A DNA stretch of 64,000 nucleotides from contig NZ_PGFB01000002.1 in assembly GCF_002797855.1 (NCBI RefSeq), positions 800,000-863,999 on the forward strand, read 5' to 3'. Origin of the DNA: Compostimonas suwonensis. GTDB lineage: Bacteria; Actinomycetota; Actinomycetes; Actinomycetales; Microbacteriaceae. The notes beneath the pieces were generated by a model that saw only the letters and a list, made by a program, of their open reading frames with translations, was not told the origin of the DNA and ran no database searches. The translations under genes and the position numbers were made by a program. Below, in pieces: positions 10,977-19,563 of this stretch. Every line of letters begins with the position of its first letter. The first letter of the stretch is position 1.

Positions 10977-12476
10977 CTACGCCTTGAAGGGGTTCTCCGC
11001 GGCGTCCCCATCGCCGGCCGGTGCAATCGGTTCGTAGCTGAAGCGATGAAGAACACAGCTGCCACCAAGCGTCCGCACACCGACAACTCGACCAGTGAAC
11101 CCCGCGGTCACCTCGGTGGACAACAATCGCCCGTCGAAGCGAGCCACCTCGACCGGCCCGTCCGCCGTGCCCACCGAAAACACGAGCTGATCCGGCCCGC
11201 TGTTGAACCCCATTTCTGGGGTCCACTCCTGCGCGCTCACATGCAGAGCGGAGACGGTCGCATCTACCGGAACGGACGCGAGCGTGTGGCGCAGACCCAC
11301 CGATGACAGTGTGACGGACGCCGTGCCGTCGGCCAGCGCGATCTCCGCCCAGTTGTCCGTGTCCATGTGAACCTGTAGCGCCCCGGCACCGGTGACCTCG
11401 GCAACCACGTTCCAATACTCGTCACGCGCCCGAACACTCAACGCCGGCAGGTACTCGTTCCGATCGACCGGGCGGATCGACAGCCCCTCCTCAACGGGAC
11501 TGGTGGCGGACCACTGAGCACCGCCATGCGAAATCCAACGACCATCCAACTCCGCAGAGTTGAACCCATCGACGAAATCGGTCTCGAAGACGGCCGCTTC
11601 CCGTGCGTCATCGAACACCGGCCACCCTTCCACCCAACGCACGTCAGCAACGAAGGTCTCACGACCGTTGACATGGAACTTCGGGACGAATCCGCGTGGG
11701 CGGACCCCCAGATAAACCGCAGCCCACGTCCCGTCGGCGTTCTCGACCAGATCAGCGTGACCCACGTTCTGCACAGAGGACGCCGTTCCCCGATGGGTGA
11801 AGATCGGATTGCTGGGGCAGTCCTCCCACGGGCCGTCCAAGCTCTTCGCGCGTGCAATCGTCACGGAATGTGTCCTCGTCGTACCGCCCTCCGCGAGCAG
11901 ACAGTAGTAGAACCCGTCGCGACGGTACAGGTGAGGCCCTTCCGGGTCAGTCAGAACACCGGTGCCCTGCCATAGTTGCCGCACCTCCCCGCGACGCTCG
12001 CCTGTCAGTGGGTCGATGGCAGACGACAAGATCCCGGATAGTCCAGTGTCAGAGACACCCTTCCACGTCAGATAGCAGGTGCCGTCCTCGTCCCAGAACA
12101 AGTCCGGGTCGATACCGATCGCGCCGGATGCGCGCACCGGGACACTCCACGGCCCCGCCGCTTCCTCGGCATGCACGATGAGATGCCCCTCGCGAGCAGA
12201 GAGCAGGTCACTGGTGACCACGAAGAACCGGCCATCACGATGACGGATGGTTGGCGCGTAAATGCCCGCGTTCGAGGGAGCCCCGCTCAAATCCAGCTGC
12301 TCCGGCCGAGAGAACGCATTCGCTACCAAACGCCACGTCCGAAGATCCGTGCTCTCGTGCACCGGAACGCCGGGCAAGTACTGGAATGTCGAGTTCGCGA
12401 TGAAGAACGACTCGCCCACCCGGCAGATGCTCGGATCAGGATAAAAGCCAGGAATGGCAGGCAACAGCATCGCCAT
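10977..12476 (-). CDS. Glycoside hydrolase family 43 (499 aa), xylosidase/arabinofuranosidase type
   Basis: Inverting exo-glycosidase with a five-bladed propeller. The catalytic base is Asp14 in YPDPS, the pKa-modulating residue Asp123 in GIDPDLF, and the general acid Glu179 in TDPEGPH. The C-terminal 180 residues form the beta-sandwich (GH43_C2, concanavalin-like) common in beta-xylosidases and arabinofuranosidases. No signal peptide, so probably cytoplasmic, acting on imported oligosaccharides. No sugar transporter is nearby. GGAGGAG lies 4-5 nt before the ATG at 12476. The TetR-type palindrome 70 bp upstream suggests control by the regulator at 9369. Confidence 0.93.
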   Translation of the reverse strand: MAMLLPAIPGFYPDPSICRVGESFFIANSTFQYLPGVPVHESTDLRTWRLVANAFSRPEQLDLSGAPSNAGIYAPTIRHRDGRFFVVTSDLLSAREGHLIVHAEEAAGPWSVPVRASGAIGIDPDLFWDEDGTCYLTWKGVSDTGLSGILSSAIDPLTGERRGEVRQLWQGTGVLTDPEGPHLYRRDGFYYCLLAEGGTTRTHSVTIARAKSLDGPWEDCPSNPIFTHRGTASSVQNVGHADLVENADGTWAAVYLGVRPRGFVPKFHVNGRETFVADVRWVEGWPVFDDAREAAVFETDFVDGFNSAELDGRWISHGGAQWSATSPVEEGLSIRPVDRNEYLPALSVRARDEYWNVVAEVTGAGALQVHMDTDNWAEIALADGTASVTLSSVGLRHTLASVPVDATVSALHVSAQEWTPEMGFNSGPDQLVFSVGTADGPVEVARFDGRLLSTEVTAGFTGRVVGVRTLGGSCVLHRFSYEPIAPAGDGDAAENPFKA

Positions 12477-12509
12477 AAGTCTCCTCCGGTTCTATTTCCA
12501 GCACCGTTG

Positions 12510-12818
12510 TCAGCCTTCGGCAACCGACAGCCCGATGCCGAACCAATCTAACAGGTGACAGATATGCCGCGCGGAAAGCAACCCTGACCTTGCCGTTTCG
12601 AGTTCGAGAACGCTTCGGAGCGAGACGAGCGCCTGCTTGTAGAGTCCCATCCGCGCAAGGGTGAACGATGTGCGAGCCTCGTGCTCCGCCTCGAACGCCG
12701 GAGCAAGATTGCCCGAGAAAGCGTTCTGCGCCGTCATCGGGATCAGGTCAATGAGCGAGTGCAGCACTCGCCACGAAACCTCGGCGGGCCACCCTCGTAC
12801 TGGCGTCAGAGATTGCAT
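12510..12818 (-). pseudogene. Truncated hypothetical gene running into the GH43 promoter
   Basis: A 102-codon frame with a well-conserved-looking middle (SLIDLIPMTAQNAF..APAFEAEHEARTSF, LARMGLYKQALVSLRSVLEL). It stops making sense near the C terminus, where it crosses the operator-like palindrome at 12546. Its start lies in the 51-bp repeat at 12798. Both ends therefore seem to be recombination scars, and the frame is probably the middle of a longer, unidentified protein. No function is assigned. Confidence 0.45.
12546..12563. promoter_or_regulatory. Imperfect palindrome, probable operator (copy 2)
   Basis: ATCTAACA-GG-TGACAGAT. The right arm is identical to that of the 10000-10017 palindrome and the left arm has two changes. 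It lies 70 bp upstream of the GH43 start. The shared site links the glycosidase to the TetR regulator at 9369. Confidence 0.55.
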
Positions 12819-12848
12819 GTGGTATTGCCCACTCGCGATGACTCACAG
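12798..12848. repeat. 51-bp direct repeat, copy 1
   Basis: Ungapped 42/51 match to 16541-16591, same orientation. A 21-bp portion recurs at 18927-18947. The copies bracket the MFS/GntR/SnoaL/SDR cassette. Confidence 0.7.
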
Positions 12849-13177
12849 CAATGGCCGAGCTCTACCGGGCAGCCAGACGATGAACCGAGATCGCGACCTG
12901 CGGGAACACGTGGATGCCAATCAAGCGGTTCGTGACGTCAGGCCCCACCGATGCTCGTCGCCATCATCAGCTGGCCTCGGCACCGCTGAAGATGATTTTG
13001 GCTGGGTCATGGTCAGTCATCGCTTTGCTGGCTTTGTGAATCGGCCTGACTTTCCTTCCGTTCTTCAGCTAAGAGACGTGACCTCTCGGGACATCACAGA
13101 CAAGGCTCCCAATAGGAAAGTCAGACCGACTCAGAAGTCACCAGCGTGGCGATGAAACTACGGCGCGGGGGCGAACG
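12849..13177. other. Intergenic region with imperfect inverted repeat
   Basis: No gene seen. Near-complementary 14-bp arms (13 of 14 pair) at 13042-13055 and 13115-13128 could form a long stem, about 50 bp downstream of the MFS gene end. Its role is unknown. Confidence 0.5.
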
Positions 13178-14377
13178 TCATCCATCGAGCCGGTTCCTCG
13201 AGGTTCGCACTGTTACGAGTGCGAGGCACGCCGCGCAGGCGAGGGTGACGGCCGCCAGTGAGATCGCGTACGGGGTGATGGGGAGGAGCGCTGCGAGGAG
13301 GGTGGGGAGGAGGAACCCGGAGTAGGCCAGTGAGTAGTAGACGCCGGTGAGGCCGGCGAGGTCTCGGTCGGTGGCGATGGCTTGCACGTGGGCGAGTCCT
13401 GCGACGACGGCGATGCCGTATGCGAGACCGAGCACGATCGCGACCGCGAGGGCGAAAGCGGGTTCGGCGATGATACTGGCGATGACGGCGAGGGCCATGC
13501 CAAGGGTCATGAGCGCGAGCCCGATGGCGAGTGCGCGTCCGCGGGTGCGGGTGTCGATGCGGGCGACGAAGGGTTGGACGAGTGCGCCAGAACCGAGGGT
13601 CAGGACCGTGAGCATGGTGGCGTAGAGGGTGGTCCACTCACCGAGTTTCGGCGCGGCGATGGCGGGCATGATCGCGTAGGCGACGCCTGCGGCGGCGAAC
13701 ACCCACGGTGCGGCCGGGATCACCAGCCCGGTGAACCGGGCATGACCAACGGCGGGGACCCGCAGGTCGCGCCACCACGGGCCTGTCGCCCGCTTCTCGG
13801 GTCCGAGGGTTTCTGGGGCCCGCAACAGTGGGGCGAAGCAGAGAACGCCGAGAACCATGTGCACGAGGTACGGAACTTGTCCCGGGGCCGGGGCCCATTG
13901 GGCGAGCAGCCCCGTCACGGCAGCACCGATGCCGAATCCGAGCGTCAGGGTCAAGGACGGGCGCCGAGCGCCGGCCCCTGCGGGCGATGCGGGGTCGAAC
14001 GGAGGCGTCGAGAGCTCCTTGATCCAGCTCGTGCCGACGGACATCGCCACCCCGACGCCTACGCCTGCGAGTGCCCGGCCGGCGCACAGCAGCACGAAGT
14101 CGTGCAGTCCGAGCGCGAGGAGTGCGCTACCGGCGACACCGGCGATGAGCCCTGCGATGAGGACGGGTTTGCGGCCGTGCTGGTCGGAGATGGCGGCGGC
14201 GATCAGAAGGGCGGGGATCAGCCCGAACACGTACATACCCAGGAGCAGGTTCGCCTGCCAGGGCGAGTAGTGGTCGAGGTTCTCGTAGAGGTGCAGAAGC
14301 GGCGTGAAGTGGTTCCCACCCCACGCCAGCACGAACACTGTGGGCGCGACTCGCACCCACAGCGGCAGGCGGCTCAC
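13178..14377 (-). CDS. MFS transporter (399 aa)
   Basis: Twelve-helix major facilitator secondary transporter. Hydrophobic segments alternate throughout, and motif A is visible as SDQHGRKP at about residues 64-71 in the loop after helix 2. A central hydrophilic loop separates the two six-helix halves around residue 200. No N-terminal signal beyond the first helix. Its ATG overlaps the stop of the FCD-type GntR regulator by 4 bp, so the transporter and regulator form an operon. The divergent SnoaL and SDR genes suggest uptake or export of an organic compound that they modify; the substrate is unknown. Confidence 0.9.
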   Translation of the reverse strand: MSRLPLWVRVAPTVFVLAWGGNHFTPLLHLYENLDHYSPWQANLLLGMYVFGLIPALLIAAAISDQHGRKPVLIAGLIAGVAGSALLALGLHDFVLLCAGRALAGVGVGVAMSVGTSWIKELSTPPFDPASPAGAGARRPSLTLTLGFGIGAAVTGLLAQWAPAPGQVPYLVHMVLGVLCFAPLLRAPETLGPEKRATGPWWRDLRVPAVGHARFTGLVIPAAPWVFAAAGVAYAIMPAIAAPKLGEWTTLYATMLTVLTLGSGALVQPFVARIDTRTRGRALAIGLALMTLGMALAVIASIIAEPAFALAVAIVLGLAYGIAVVAGLAHVQAIATDRDLAGLTGVYYSLAYSGFLLPTLLAALLPITPYAISLAAVTLACAACLALVTVRTSRNRLDG

Positions 14378-15048
14378 CAGGCACTCGACGGGAAGTGCCC
14401 GGCTGTCACATGCGCTCTGACGGCGGCGGCGAACCCTGCGGCATCTCCTGCGGCAATGAACTCGACCAGTCGCTCATGCTCGTCTCGGAACACGGCGGCC
14501 GCGCGAAGGTTCCCGTCGATCGCCATGTAGGTCAGCCGTGCGAATCGTGGCCCGAGCTGGTCCATCAGCGTGTTCACGACGCCGTTCTGGCCCGCTTCGA
14601 TGATGCGACGATGGAAAGCGAAATCGTGCGACGCGAACCCGAGTTGGTCGCCCTCGTCCAGGGCAGCCTGCTGGGAGGTGATCATCGCGTGCAAGGCGTC
14701 GACGAGGGTCTGTCGGCTCTCGGGCTGTTCGTTGATCACCTGGACCGAGCGGATCTCCCATGTAGTCCGCACATCCAGAAGATCGCGTCGTTCGGCCGGA
14801 GACACCGTTGTGATGAGAGCGCCTTTCTTCGGCATCAACCGCACCAGCCCCCACGCCTCCAGCTGCAGCATCGCCTCCCTCGCAGGGGTGCGACTCGCGC
14901 TCGCACCCTCTGCGAGGATCGCCTCCGTCAACACCTCACCAGGCGGTAACGCCCCCTCCGCGATGCGTTGCGCCGCTCGCGCGGCGATCCGCGCAGCAAC
15001 GGGGCCGGCCTGCTCGCCCTCCCAGGGCAACTCCATTCGACTCGTCAC
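14374..15048 (-). CDS. GntR-family regulator, FadR/FCD type (224 aa)
   Basis: N-terminal winged helix (about residues 15-85, with the LTEAILAEGASASRTPAREAM signature) and a C-terminal FCD helical bundle (about 90-215). The metal-site residues are in the HDFAFHRRII and DEHERLVEFI segments. Such regulators usually repress adjacent catabolic genes and respond to small organic acids. Co-transcribed with the MFS gene and divergent from the SnoaL-like and SDR genes; a 10-bp palindrome lies 29 bp upstream of its start. Confidence 0.92.
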   Translation of the reverse strand: MTSRMELPWEGEQAGPVAARIAARAAQRIAEGALPPGEVLTEAILAEGASASRTPAREAMLQLEAWGLVRLMPKKGALITTVSPAERRDLLDVRTTWEIRSVQVINEQPESRQTLVDALHAMITSQQAALDEGDQLGFASHDFAFHRRIIEAGQNGVVNTLMDQLGPRFARLTYMAIDGNLRAAAVFRDEHERLVEFIAAGDAAGFAAAVRAHVTAGHFPSSAW

Positions 15049-15076
15049 ACGCTCACCCTACTTCATAGATACATTG

Positions 15077-15086
15077 ATGCATGCAT
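15077..15086. promoter_or_regulatory. Palindromic operator candidate in divergent promoter region
   Basis: ATGCATGCAT, perfectly self-complementary, in an AT-rich stretch (15062-15092) between the GntR start (15048, minus) and the SnoaL-like gene (15161, plus). TAGGAT just after it could be a -10 for the rightward transcript. The FCD-GntR protein is the likely ligand. Confidence 0.45.
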
Positions 15087-15160
15087 TAGGATGATGATGT
15101 GTGCCATCGGTCTACCAGCCCAGTCGGCGCAATGGAAACGGCGAACCAGGAGGAGTGCAC

Positions 15161-15620
15161 ATGAGCATCCATACGACCATCACCCCAGAGGAAGCTGCCG
15201 ATCGTCTCGCGATCCGCGAGCTGATCGACGCTTATGCGCACTGCGCCGACTTCCGGCAACCTGAGGCGCAGGCGGACCTGTTCACCTCTGATGCCCGGAC
15301 CCTGGTCTATATGGGCGAGCCCGGTGAGCCGGTGCAGGTCCTCACCACCCGTGAGCAGCACGTCGAGGGCTTCTCTGGTCTGTCGCAATACGTGGCGACG
15401 ACTCACTTCAACGGCCAGTTCACCATCGCCGTGGACGGTGAGCGCGACCGGCGAGGGCTACTGTCTGGCCCATCACCTCCTCGACGCCGAGGATGGCCGG
15501 AAGCTCATCCTGATGTCGATCCGCTACGAAGACACCTACACCAAGCAGAACGGTGCGTGGCTGTTCGCCGAACGCAAGCTCATCATCGTCTGGACCGACA
15601 CCCGGCCCTCCCAGCCATGA
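15161..15620 (+). pseudogene. SnoaL-like (NTF2-fold) protein, frameshifted
   Basis: SnoaL_4-type NTF2-like protein of about 150 aa. The first 95 codons are read from the ATG at 15161, which has a strong AGGAGG upstream. The rest (EGYCLAHHLLD to WTDTRPSQP) is read one base further on; the shift falls at about 15440-15455. Both halves are well conserved, so the defect is a recent single-base insertion, a two-base deletion or a sequencing error. Members act as small cyclases, dehydratases or hydrolases. It lies 83 bp before the SDR at 15704. If the frameshift is real the protein is non-functional. Confidence 0.8.
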
Positions 15621-15703
15621 CCGCTTGGTGCGTCACGCACGCGCCCGCAGCACCAAGAACCCTGCTATCAACAACAGGACACGACAATCAAGGAGCCCAC
15701 GCG

Positions 15704-16480
15704 ATGACTGACCTCTTCGACCTCACCGGGACGACCGCCATCGTGACCGGCTCCAGCCGTGGGATCGGGTTCGCGATCGCGCGCACCCTGCTGAACCAAG
15801 GTGCGTCGGTCGTCGTCAACGGTTTCGATGCCCGTGAGACGGAAGACGCCGCACGAGCGCTCGGCGAGCAGATCGGCGACGCCACACGCGTCGCACCCCT
15901 GGCCGGCGATGTCACCGACCCGGCGGTGACCGCACGACTCGTTGATGCCGCCGTGCAGGCATTCGGACGCATGGATCATCTGGTGTGCAACGCAGGGATC
16001 GACATCATCAAACCCGCGATCGACTACACCCCCGGGGAATGGGATCGCGTCCTCACCGTGAACCTCCGCGGCGCGTTCCAACCGGCCCAGGCCGCAGCCC
16101 GTCACTGGCTCACGACCGGGCAGCCCGGGTCGATCACCTTCACCTCGTCCATCGCCGGGAGCGTCGGCATCCCAACACTCGCGCCGTATGCAGCAAGCAA
16201 GGGCGGCATCAATCAGCTCGTGCGCACCCTCGCCGCCGAATGGGCCGAACACGGCATCCGTGTCAACGCCGTCGCACCCGGTTACGTCGCGAACATCATG
16301 AACGGCGTCACCGCCCACGACGACCCCGAGTCCGACCAGCGCATCAACACCTTCACGCCACTGCGTCGCCGCGGGAGCACCGACGAGATCGCCGCCCCAT
16401 ACGCATTCCTCGCTTCCCCCGCTGCGAGCTATATCACCGGCTCCATCCTTGCCGCGGACGGCGGATACACCGCCACCTGA
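15704..16480 (+). CDS. SDR oxidoreductase, FabG-like (258 aa)
   Basis: Classical SDR with TGSSRGIG (15-22), CNAG in place of NNAG (95-98), Ser149, Tyr162 and Lys166, and the C-terminal ITGSILAADGG signature. An AAGGAG box precedes the ATG at 15704. The same frame is open upstream through part of the SnoaL gene, but that extension is not coding. It is the last gene of the rightward transcript divergent from GntR/MFS. Together with the SnoaL protein it suggests modification of a cyclic or aromatic substrate; this is an inference. Confidence 0.92.
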   Translation: MTDLFDLTGTTAIVTGSSRGIGFAIARTLLNQGASVVVNGFDARETEDAARALGEQIGDATRVAPLAGDVTDPAVTARLVDAAVQAFGRMDHLVCNAGIDIIKPAIDYTPGEWDRVLTVNLRGAFQPAQAAARHWLTTGQPGSITFTSSIAGSVGIPTLAPYAASKGGINQLVRTLAAEWAEHGIRVNAVAPGYVANIMNGVTAHDDPESDQRINTFTPLRRRGSTDEIAAPYAFLASPAASYITGSILAADGGYTAT

Positions 16481-16540
16481 GCGAAAACTAGCTGTGCGGG
16501 TTCAGCACGCGCCACCGGTCAGGGTGTTCGAAGCCAGGAT

Positions 16541-16591
16541 TACTGGCGTCAGAGATTCCATGTGATATGGCCGGTCCGCGAAGACTCGCAG
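16541..16591. repeat. 51-bp direct repeat, copy 2
   Basis: Matches 12798-12848 at 42 of 51 positions without gaps, same orientation. It separates the SDR gene from the DUF1254 pseudogene. Confidence 0.7.
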
Positions 16592-16628
16592 GGCTGACCG
16601 CCTGGCTTGTCGCTGGTTCGGTGAGGGA

Positions 16629-17448
16629 TTAGGCCACGCGTTGGATGGCGGGAAGTGTGATTCCCCGGCGCAGGGCCTCCGGCTTCGGAGAGTAGATGCG
16701 CAGCATGGGCTGGAATACCACGGCGGGTGTGGGTAGCCAGTTCGATTCTCGTTCCGGGCCTGGCGTGTCCGTCTGGATGTACAGTTCCAGCGATCCGTCC
16801 TCACCGAATCGGAGGTCGTCGCGATCGCCGATCGCGAACCGGTCGATGGGGTTCGGGACTTGGAACCCGGCCGCGTCGTACATAGTCAGTGACCAGAACG
16901 CATCCGCCTGCGGAAGTTCTCCCGCCTCGAAGCGGAGGACATACTTGTGCGCCCCGGTCAAGAGTTCCCCAGTCCCATCGACGGCGGTGCCAGGGTAAAG
17001 GGCGTCCTCGGGGAGGTTGCAGCCCAGGCCGGCCATCGCGACCATCGCGCGCCTACGGTAGTCGGTCCCATAGGTGCCGCCCTGGATGGTCATCCACGTT
17101 CCCGACCACGTGCCGAGGCTCCCATCCGTGGTCGAGGCGACCATGTCTTTCAGCGCCGAAACAGCACCTTCGTTGATCGCGTCGCGAACCTCCGGGCGAG
17201 CTGGTCGGCGTCGAACGACTCACCGACGACGAGACCGATCGCCTTCATCCGATCCCACCGGTGGTTCGGGTGGCGGGCACCGCGAAGACGTCACTCCACA
17301 TGTCCAGCATCGGCGTCAGGTAGAACCTGCCGCCGGAATCAGGAACAGAGATCACAACCGGCTCCGCAGCCACGTCCACCCAGGCGAACGAGTAGAGCGT
17401 GTCGAAGTTGAATCGCACCACATCCCGAGCGGATCCCTCCGGGCGCAC
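16629..17448 (-). pseudogene. DUF1254/DUF1214 protein with internal deletion
   Basis: Two fragments on the minus strand match the N-terminal and C-terminal parts of the intact homologue encoded at 17557. 17245-17448 carries [13 protein letters not shown] and the [20 protein letters not shown] segment. 16629-17144 carries the C-terminal DUF1214 part, including DAFWSLTMYDAAGFQ. About 150 codons between them are missing, and the N terminus is cut. The gene is therefore dead. It is not a simple duplicate of the intact gene, as the two have diverged substantially and face opposite directions. Confidence 0.8.
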
Positions 17449-17556
17449 CCACTCGCCACCCTGCTCGCACGACTGAGCACCGCCCCTGTAGAGTCAGGCG
17501 AGGCGGGATCCTTGCTCAGAACCGACTCACGGTTCCGTCGGAAGACGGAGAGAACT

Positions 17557-18864
17557 GTGAGCATCCTGGCTGACGACCTGCGCACCCTGAGTCGCGAGGC
17601 ATACATGTACCTCTATCCTTTGGTGACGATGGAGATATCCAGGCAGCAGGTCATCAATCTCGAAGCGGATGCTCGACCGGGGTTCGGGCCGGCGAACGAG
17701 TTCCACCACCTGCGGACATTTCCCCCGGCCGACTTCCGCGCCGTGGTGCGGCCCAACTTCGACACGCTCTACGCGAACGCGTGGTTCGATTTGACGAGCG
17801 GACCCGTGCTCCTGCGCGTGCCGGACACGGACGACCGCTACTACATGCTGCCGATGCTGGACATGTGGACCGATGTGTTTGCGACCGTGGGCAAGCGAAC
17901 CACCGGCACCGGCGCGCAGGAGTACGTGCTAGTGGGTCCGGGCTATGCCGGTCCCCTACCAGAGGGCGTGACGGTGATCGCCTCCCCGACGTCGTACGGG
18001 TGGATCATCGGTCGTATCCAGACCAACGGCCCCAGCGATTACGCGGCGGTGCACGCCGTGCAGGACGGACTCTCGCTCACTCCCCTCGTGGCGTCGCCGC
18101 CGCACGTCATCGACCCGGACCATGACTCGCAGACCGAGGCACTCACGATCGCAAACCGGATGGATGCGTTCGAGTTCTTCACCTACGCAGCGGAAGCGCT
18201 GAAGACCACCCGACCCCACGCAACGGACTTCTCGATCCTCGCGCGGATCGCCAACCTCGGAATCATTCCCGGACGATCGTTCAACGCCGACCGGTTCGAC
18301 CTTGGCCAGCGAGAGCAGATCCAAGCGGGCGCATCCGACGCCCTACACACGCTGATTGACTCGATCCCGACGATGGGAACCGCGACGAACGGGTGGACCA
18401 ACTTCTCCGATACCACCGGTGTCTACGGCAACGACTACTTCACCCGCGCAGGAGTCACCCTCGCCGGGCTGGGCGCGAACCCACCCGAGGACGCCATCTA
18501 TCCGCTGCTCGTCGATGACGCCGACGGCGACCCGGTCGTCGGTGACCGCGACTACGTCCTGCACTTCGACGCCGATCGACTTCCTCCAGTGGCAGCGTTC
18601 TGGTCGGTCACCATGTACGACGCCGAGGGATTCCAAGCAGCGAACGAGCTCGACAGGTTCGCGATCGGCGACCGCAACCCCCTCACCTACAACCCCGATG
18701 GTTCCCTCGACATCTACATCCAGCACACGAACCCCGGCCCCGACCGCGAACCGAACTGGCTCCCGGCACCCCTAGGCCCACTCGGCATCAACATGAGGCT
18801 CTACGCGCCAGCACCCGAAGCCCTCGACGGACGCTGGAACCCACCCGCCGTCAGAAAGGCATAG
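17557..18864 (+). CDS. DUF1254 and DUF1214 domain protein (435 aa)
   Basis: Protein of unknown biochemical function. The N-terminal DUF1254 domain (about residues 30-160) contains RPNFDTLYANAWFDL and RYYMLPMLDMWTDVF. The C-terminal DUF1214 domain (about 310-420) contains FWSVTMYDAEGF and DRFAIGDRNPL. The start is a GTG with GGAGAG close upstream. The upstream frame is open for 160 more codons but has no family similarity. No signal peptide is seen, although many relatives have one. It is flanked by a dead paralogue and by the island's first integrase remnant. Confidence 0.85.
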   Translation: MSILADDLRTLSREAYMYLYPLVTMEISRQQVINLEADARPGFGPANEFHHLRTFPPADFRAVVRPNFDTLYANAWFDLTSGPVLLRVPDTDDRYYMLPMLDMWTDVFATVGKRTTGTGAQEYVLVGPGYAGPLPEGVTVIASPTSYGWIIGRIQTNGPSDYAAVHAVQDGLSLTPLVASPPHVIDPDHDSQTEALTIANRMDAFEFFTYAAEALKTTRPHATDFSILARIANLGIIPGRSFNADRFDLGQREQIQAGASDALHTLIDSIPTMGTATNGWTNFSDTTGVYGNDYFTRAGVTLAGLGANPPEDAIYPLLVDDADGDPVVGDRDYVLHFDADRLPPVAAFWSVTMYDAEGFQAANELDRFAIGDRNPLTYNPDGSLDIYIQHTNPGPDREPNWLPAPLGPLGINMRLYAPAPEALDGRWNPPAVRKA

Positions 18865-18926
18865 CCGACACGCCCACGCCGGAAAAACATACGTCCACAC
18901 GGCCAACAGAACAGCCCAATACGAGG

Positions 18927-18947
18927 GTCATAGATCCCATGTGGCAT
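18927..18947. repeat. Partial third copy of the 51-bp repeat
   Basis: The 21-bp stretch GTCATAGATCC..CATGTGGCAT fits the core of the copies at 12798 and 16541. It lies just after the DUF1254 gene, so the three copies punctuate successive cassettes. Confidence 0.45.
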
Positions 18948-19063
18948 TCGCTGCAATCCCCCCTATATTTTCCGCCCCAAATATGCCACTTGACCGGGCT
19001 TTTTACGATCACCCGACTGCGTCGTCGAACTGTCAGCCGCGCCATGACGCGCGCCGCAGTTTC

Positions 19064-19132
19064 GGGGCCACCGGAGGCGGACAAGAAGCCGATGTCGCCG
19101 AAAGTGCCGATGGTCAGGCGCTGCCGGCTCAT
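19064..19132 (-). pseudogene. Integrase remnant (first ~23 codons)
   Basis: Begins MSRQRLTIGTFGDIGF, almost identical to the start of the intact integrase at 38252-39433, then loses all similarity after about 20 codons. It sits 4 bp after the excisionase gene exactly as in the intact pair. The catalytic domain is gone, so this is the stump of a former integrase of a related element. Confidence 0.85.
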
Positions 19133-19136
19133 CGGA

Positions 19137-19406
19137 TCACCTCCCGTCCGACGATGAAGGTGGTTCGGGATCGCGTTGCTGCTCGATCCAGACCCGCACG
19201 TCGGACGCCGCGAACTTCAGATGCTTCCCGAAGCGGTAGGCGCGTGGGCCGAGGCCCCGGGTCCGCCAGTCGTAGACGGTGGAGATCGGCACGCGCAGAT
19301 AGGCGGCGAGTTCGTCCACGTCGAGCAGGGGCTCCAGCCCCCAGGGGTTGTCTGCGGCGGTGTGGTCGGTGTCCATACCGAACAGGTGCGCTGCACTCCC
19401 CCGCAC
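19137..19406 (-). CDS. Excisionase/AlpA-like DNA-binding protein (79-89 aa)
   Basis: MerR-superfamily winged-helix excisionase. LLDVDELAAYLRVPISTVYDWR is the helix-turn-helix and the RGLGPRAYRFGKHLKF segment the wing. It is about 85% identical to the protein encoded at 39438-39707. A GTG at 19406 and an ATG at 19376 are both conserved between the copies; the ATG gives 79 residues. Intact here although its integrase partner is destroyed. It could still supply excision activity in trans to the element at 39 kb. Confidence 0.88.
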   Translation of the reverse strand: MRGSAAHLFGMDTDHTAADNPWGLEPLLDVDELAAYLRVPISTVYDWRTRGLGPRAYRFGKHLKFAASDVRVWIEQQRDPEPPSSSDGR

Positions 19407-19481
19407 GAACCGGAGACAACCAAAGTGGTCGGCCGGCTACCGGAGCACAGCAGCGGCGGAACGGCGTGGGGAGGTCAAAAA

Positions 19482-19562
19482 GATGGGTTTTCGACGACCG
19501 GATCACATCTACCTACAGAAAAAATCCCGGAAACCCTTGAGTTTCCGGTACCTCTCGGTCGG
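19482..19562. repeat. 81-bp copy of the tRNA-Pro flank (terminator plus att edge)
   Basis: Ungapped match to 39783-39863 with four differences. It includes the terminator hairpin that follows tRNA-Pro and ends two bases inside the tRNA 3' end. Downstream of it the tRNA sequence is replaced by the frame starting at 19564. It marks the former tRNA-proximal end of an older element. Confidence 0.9.
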
Positions 19563-19563
19563 C

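Noticed and set aside
15101..16480. Apparent SnoaL-SDR fusion protein of 459 aa
   Set aside because: The join passes through a frameshifted part of the SnoaL gene. The SDR has its own Shine-Dalgarno and ATG at 15704.
17074..17556. N-terminal extension of the DUF1254 protein by 161 codons
   Set aside because: It overlaps the antisense homologue remnant, has no similarity to the family, and the GTG at 17557 has a good ribosome-binding site.
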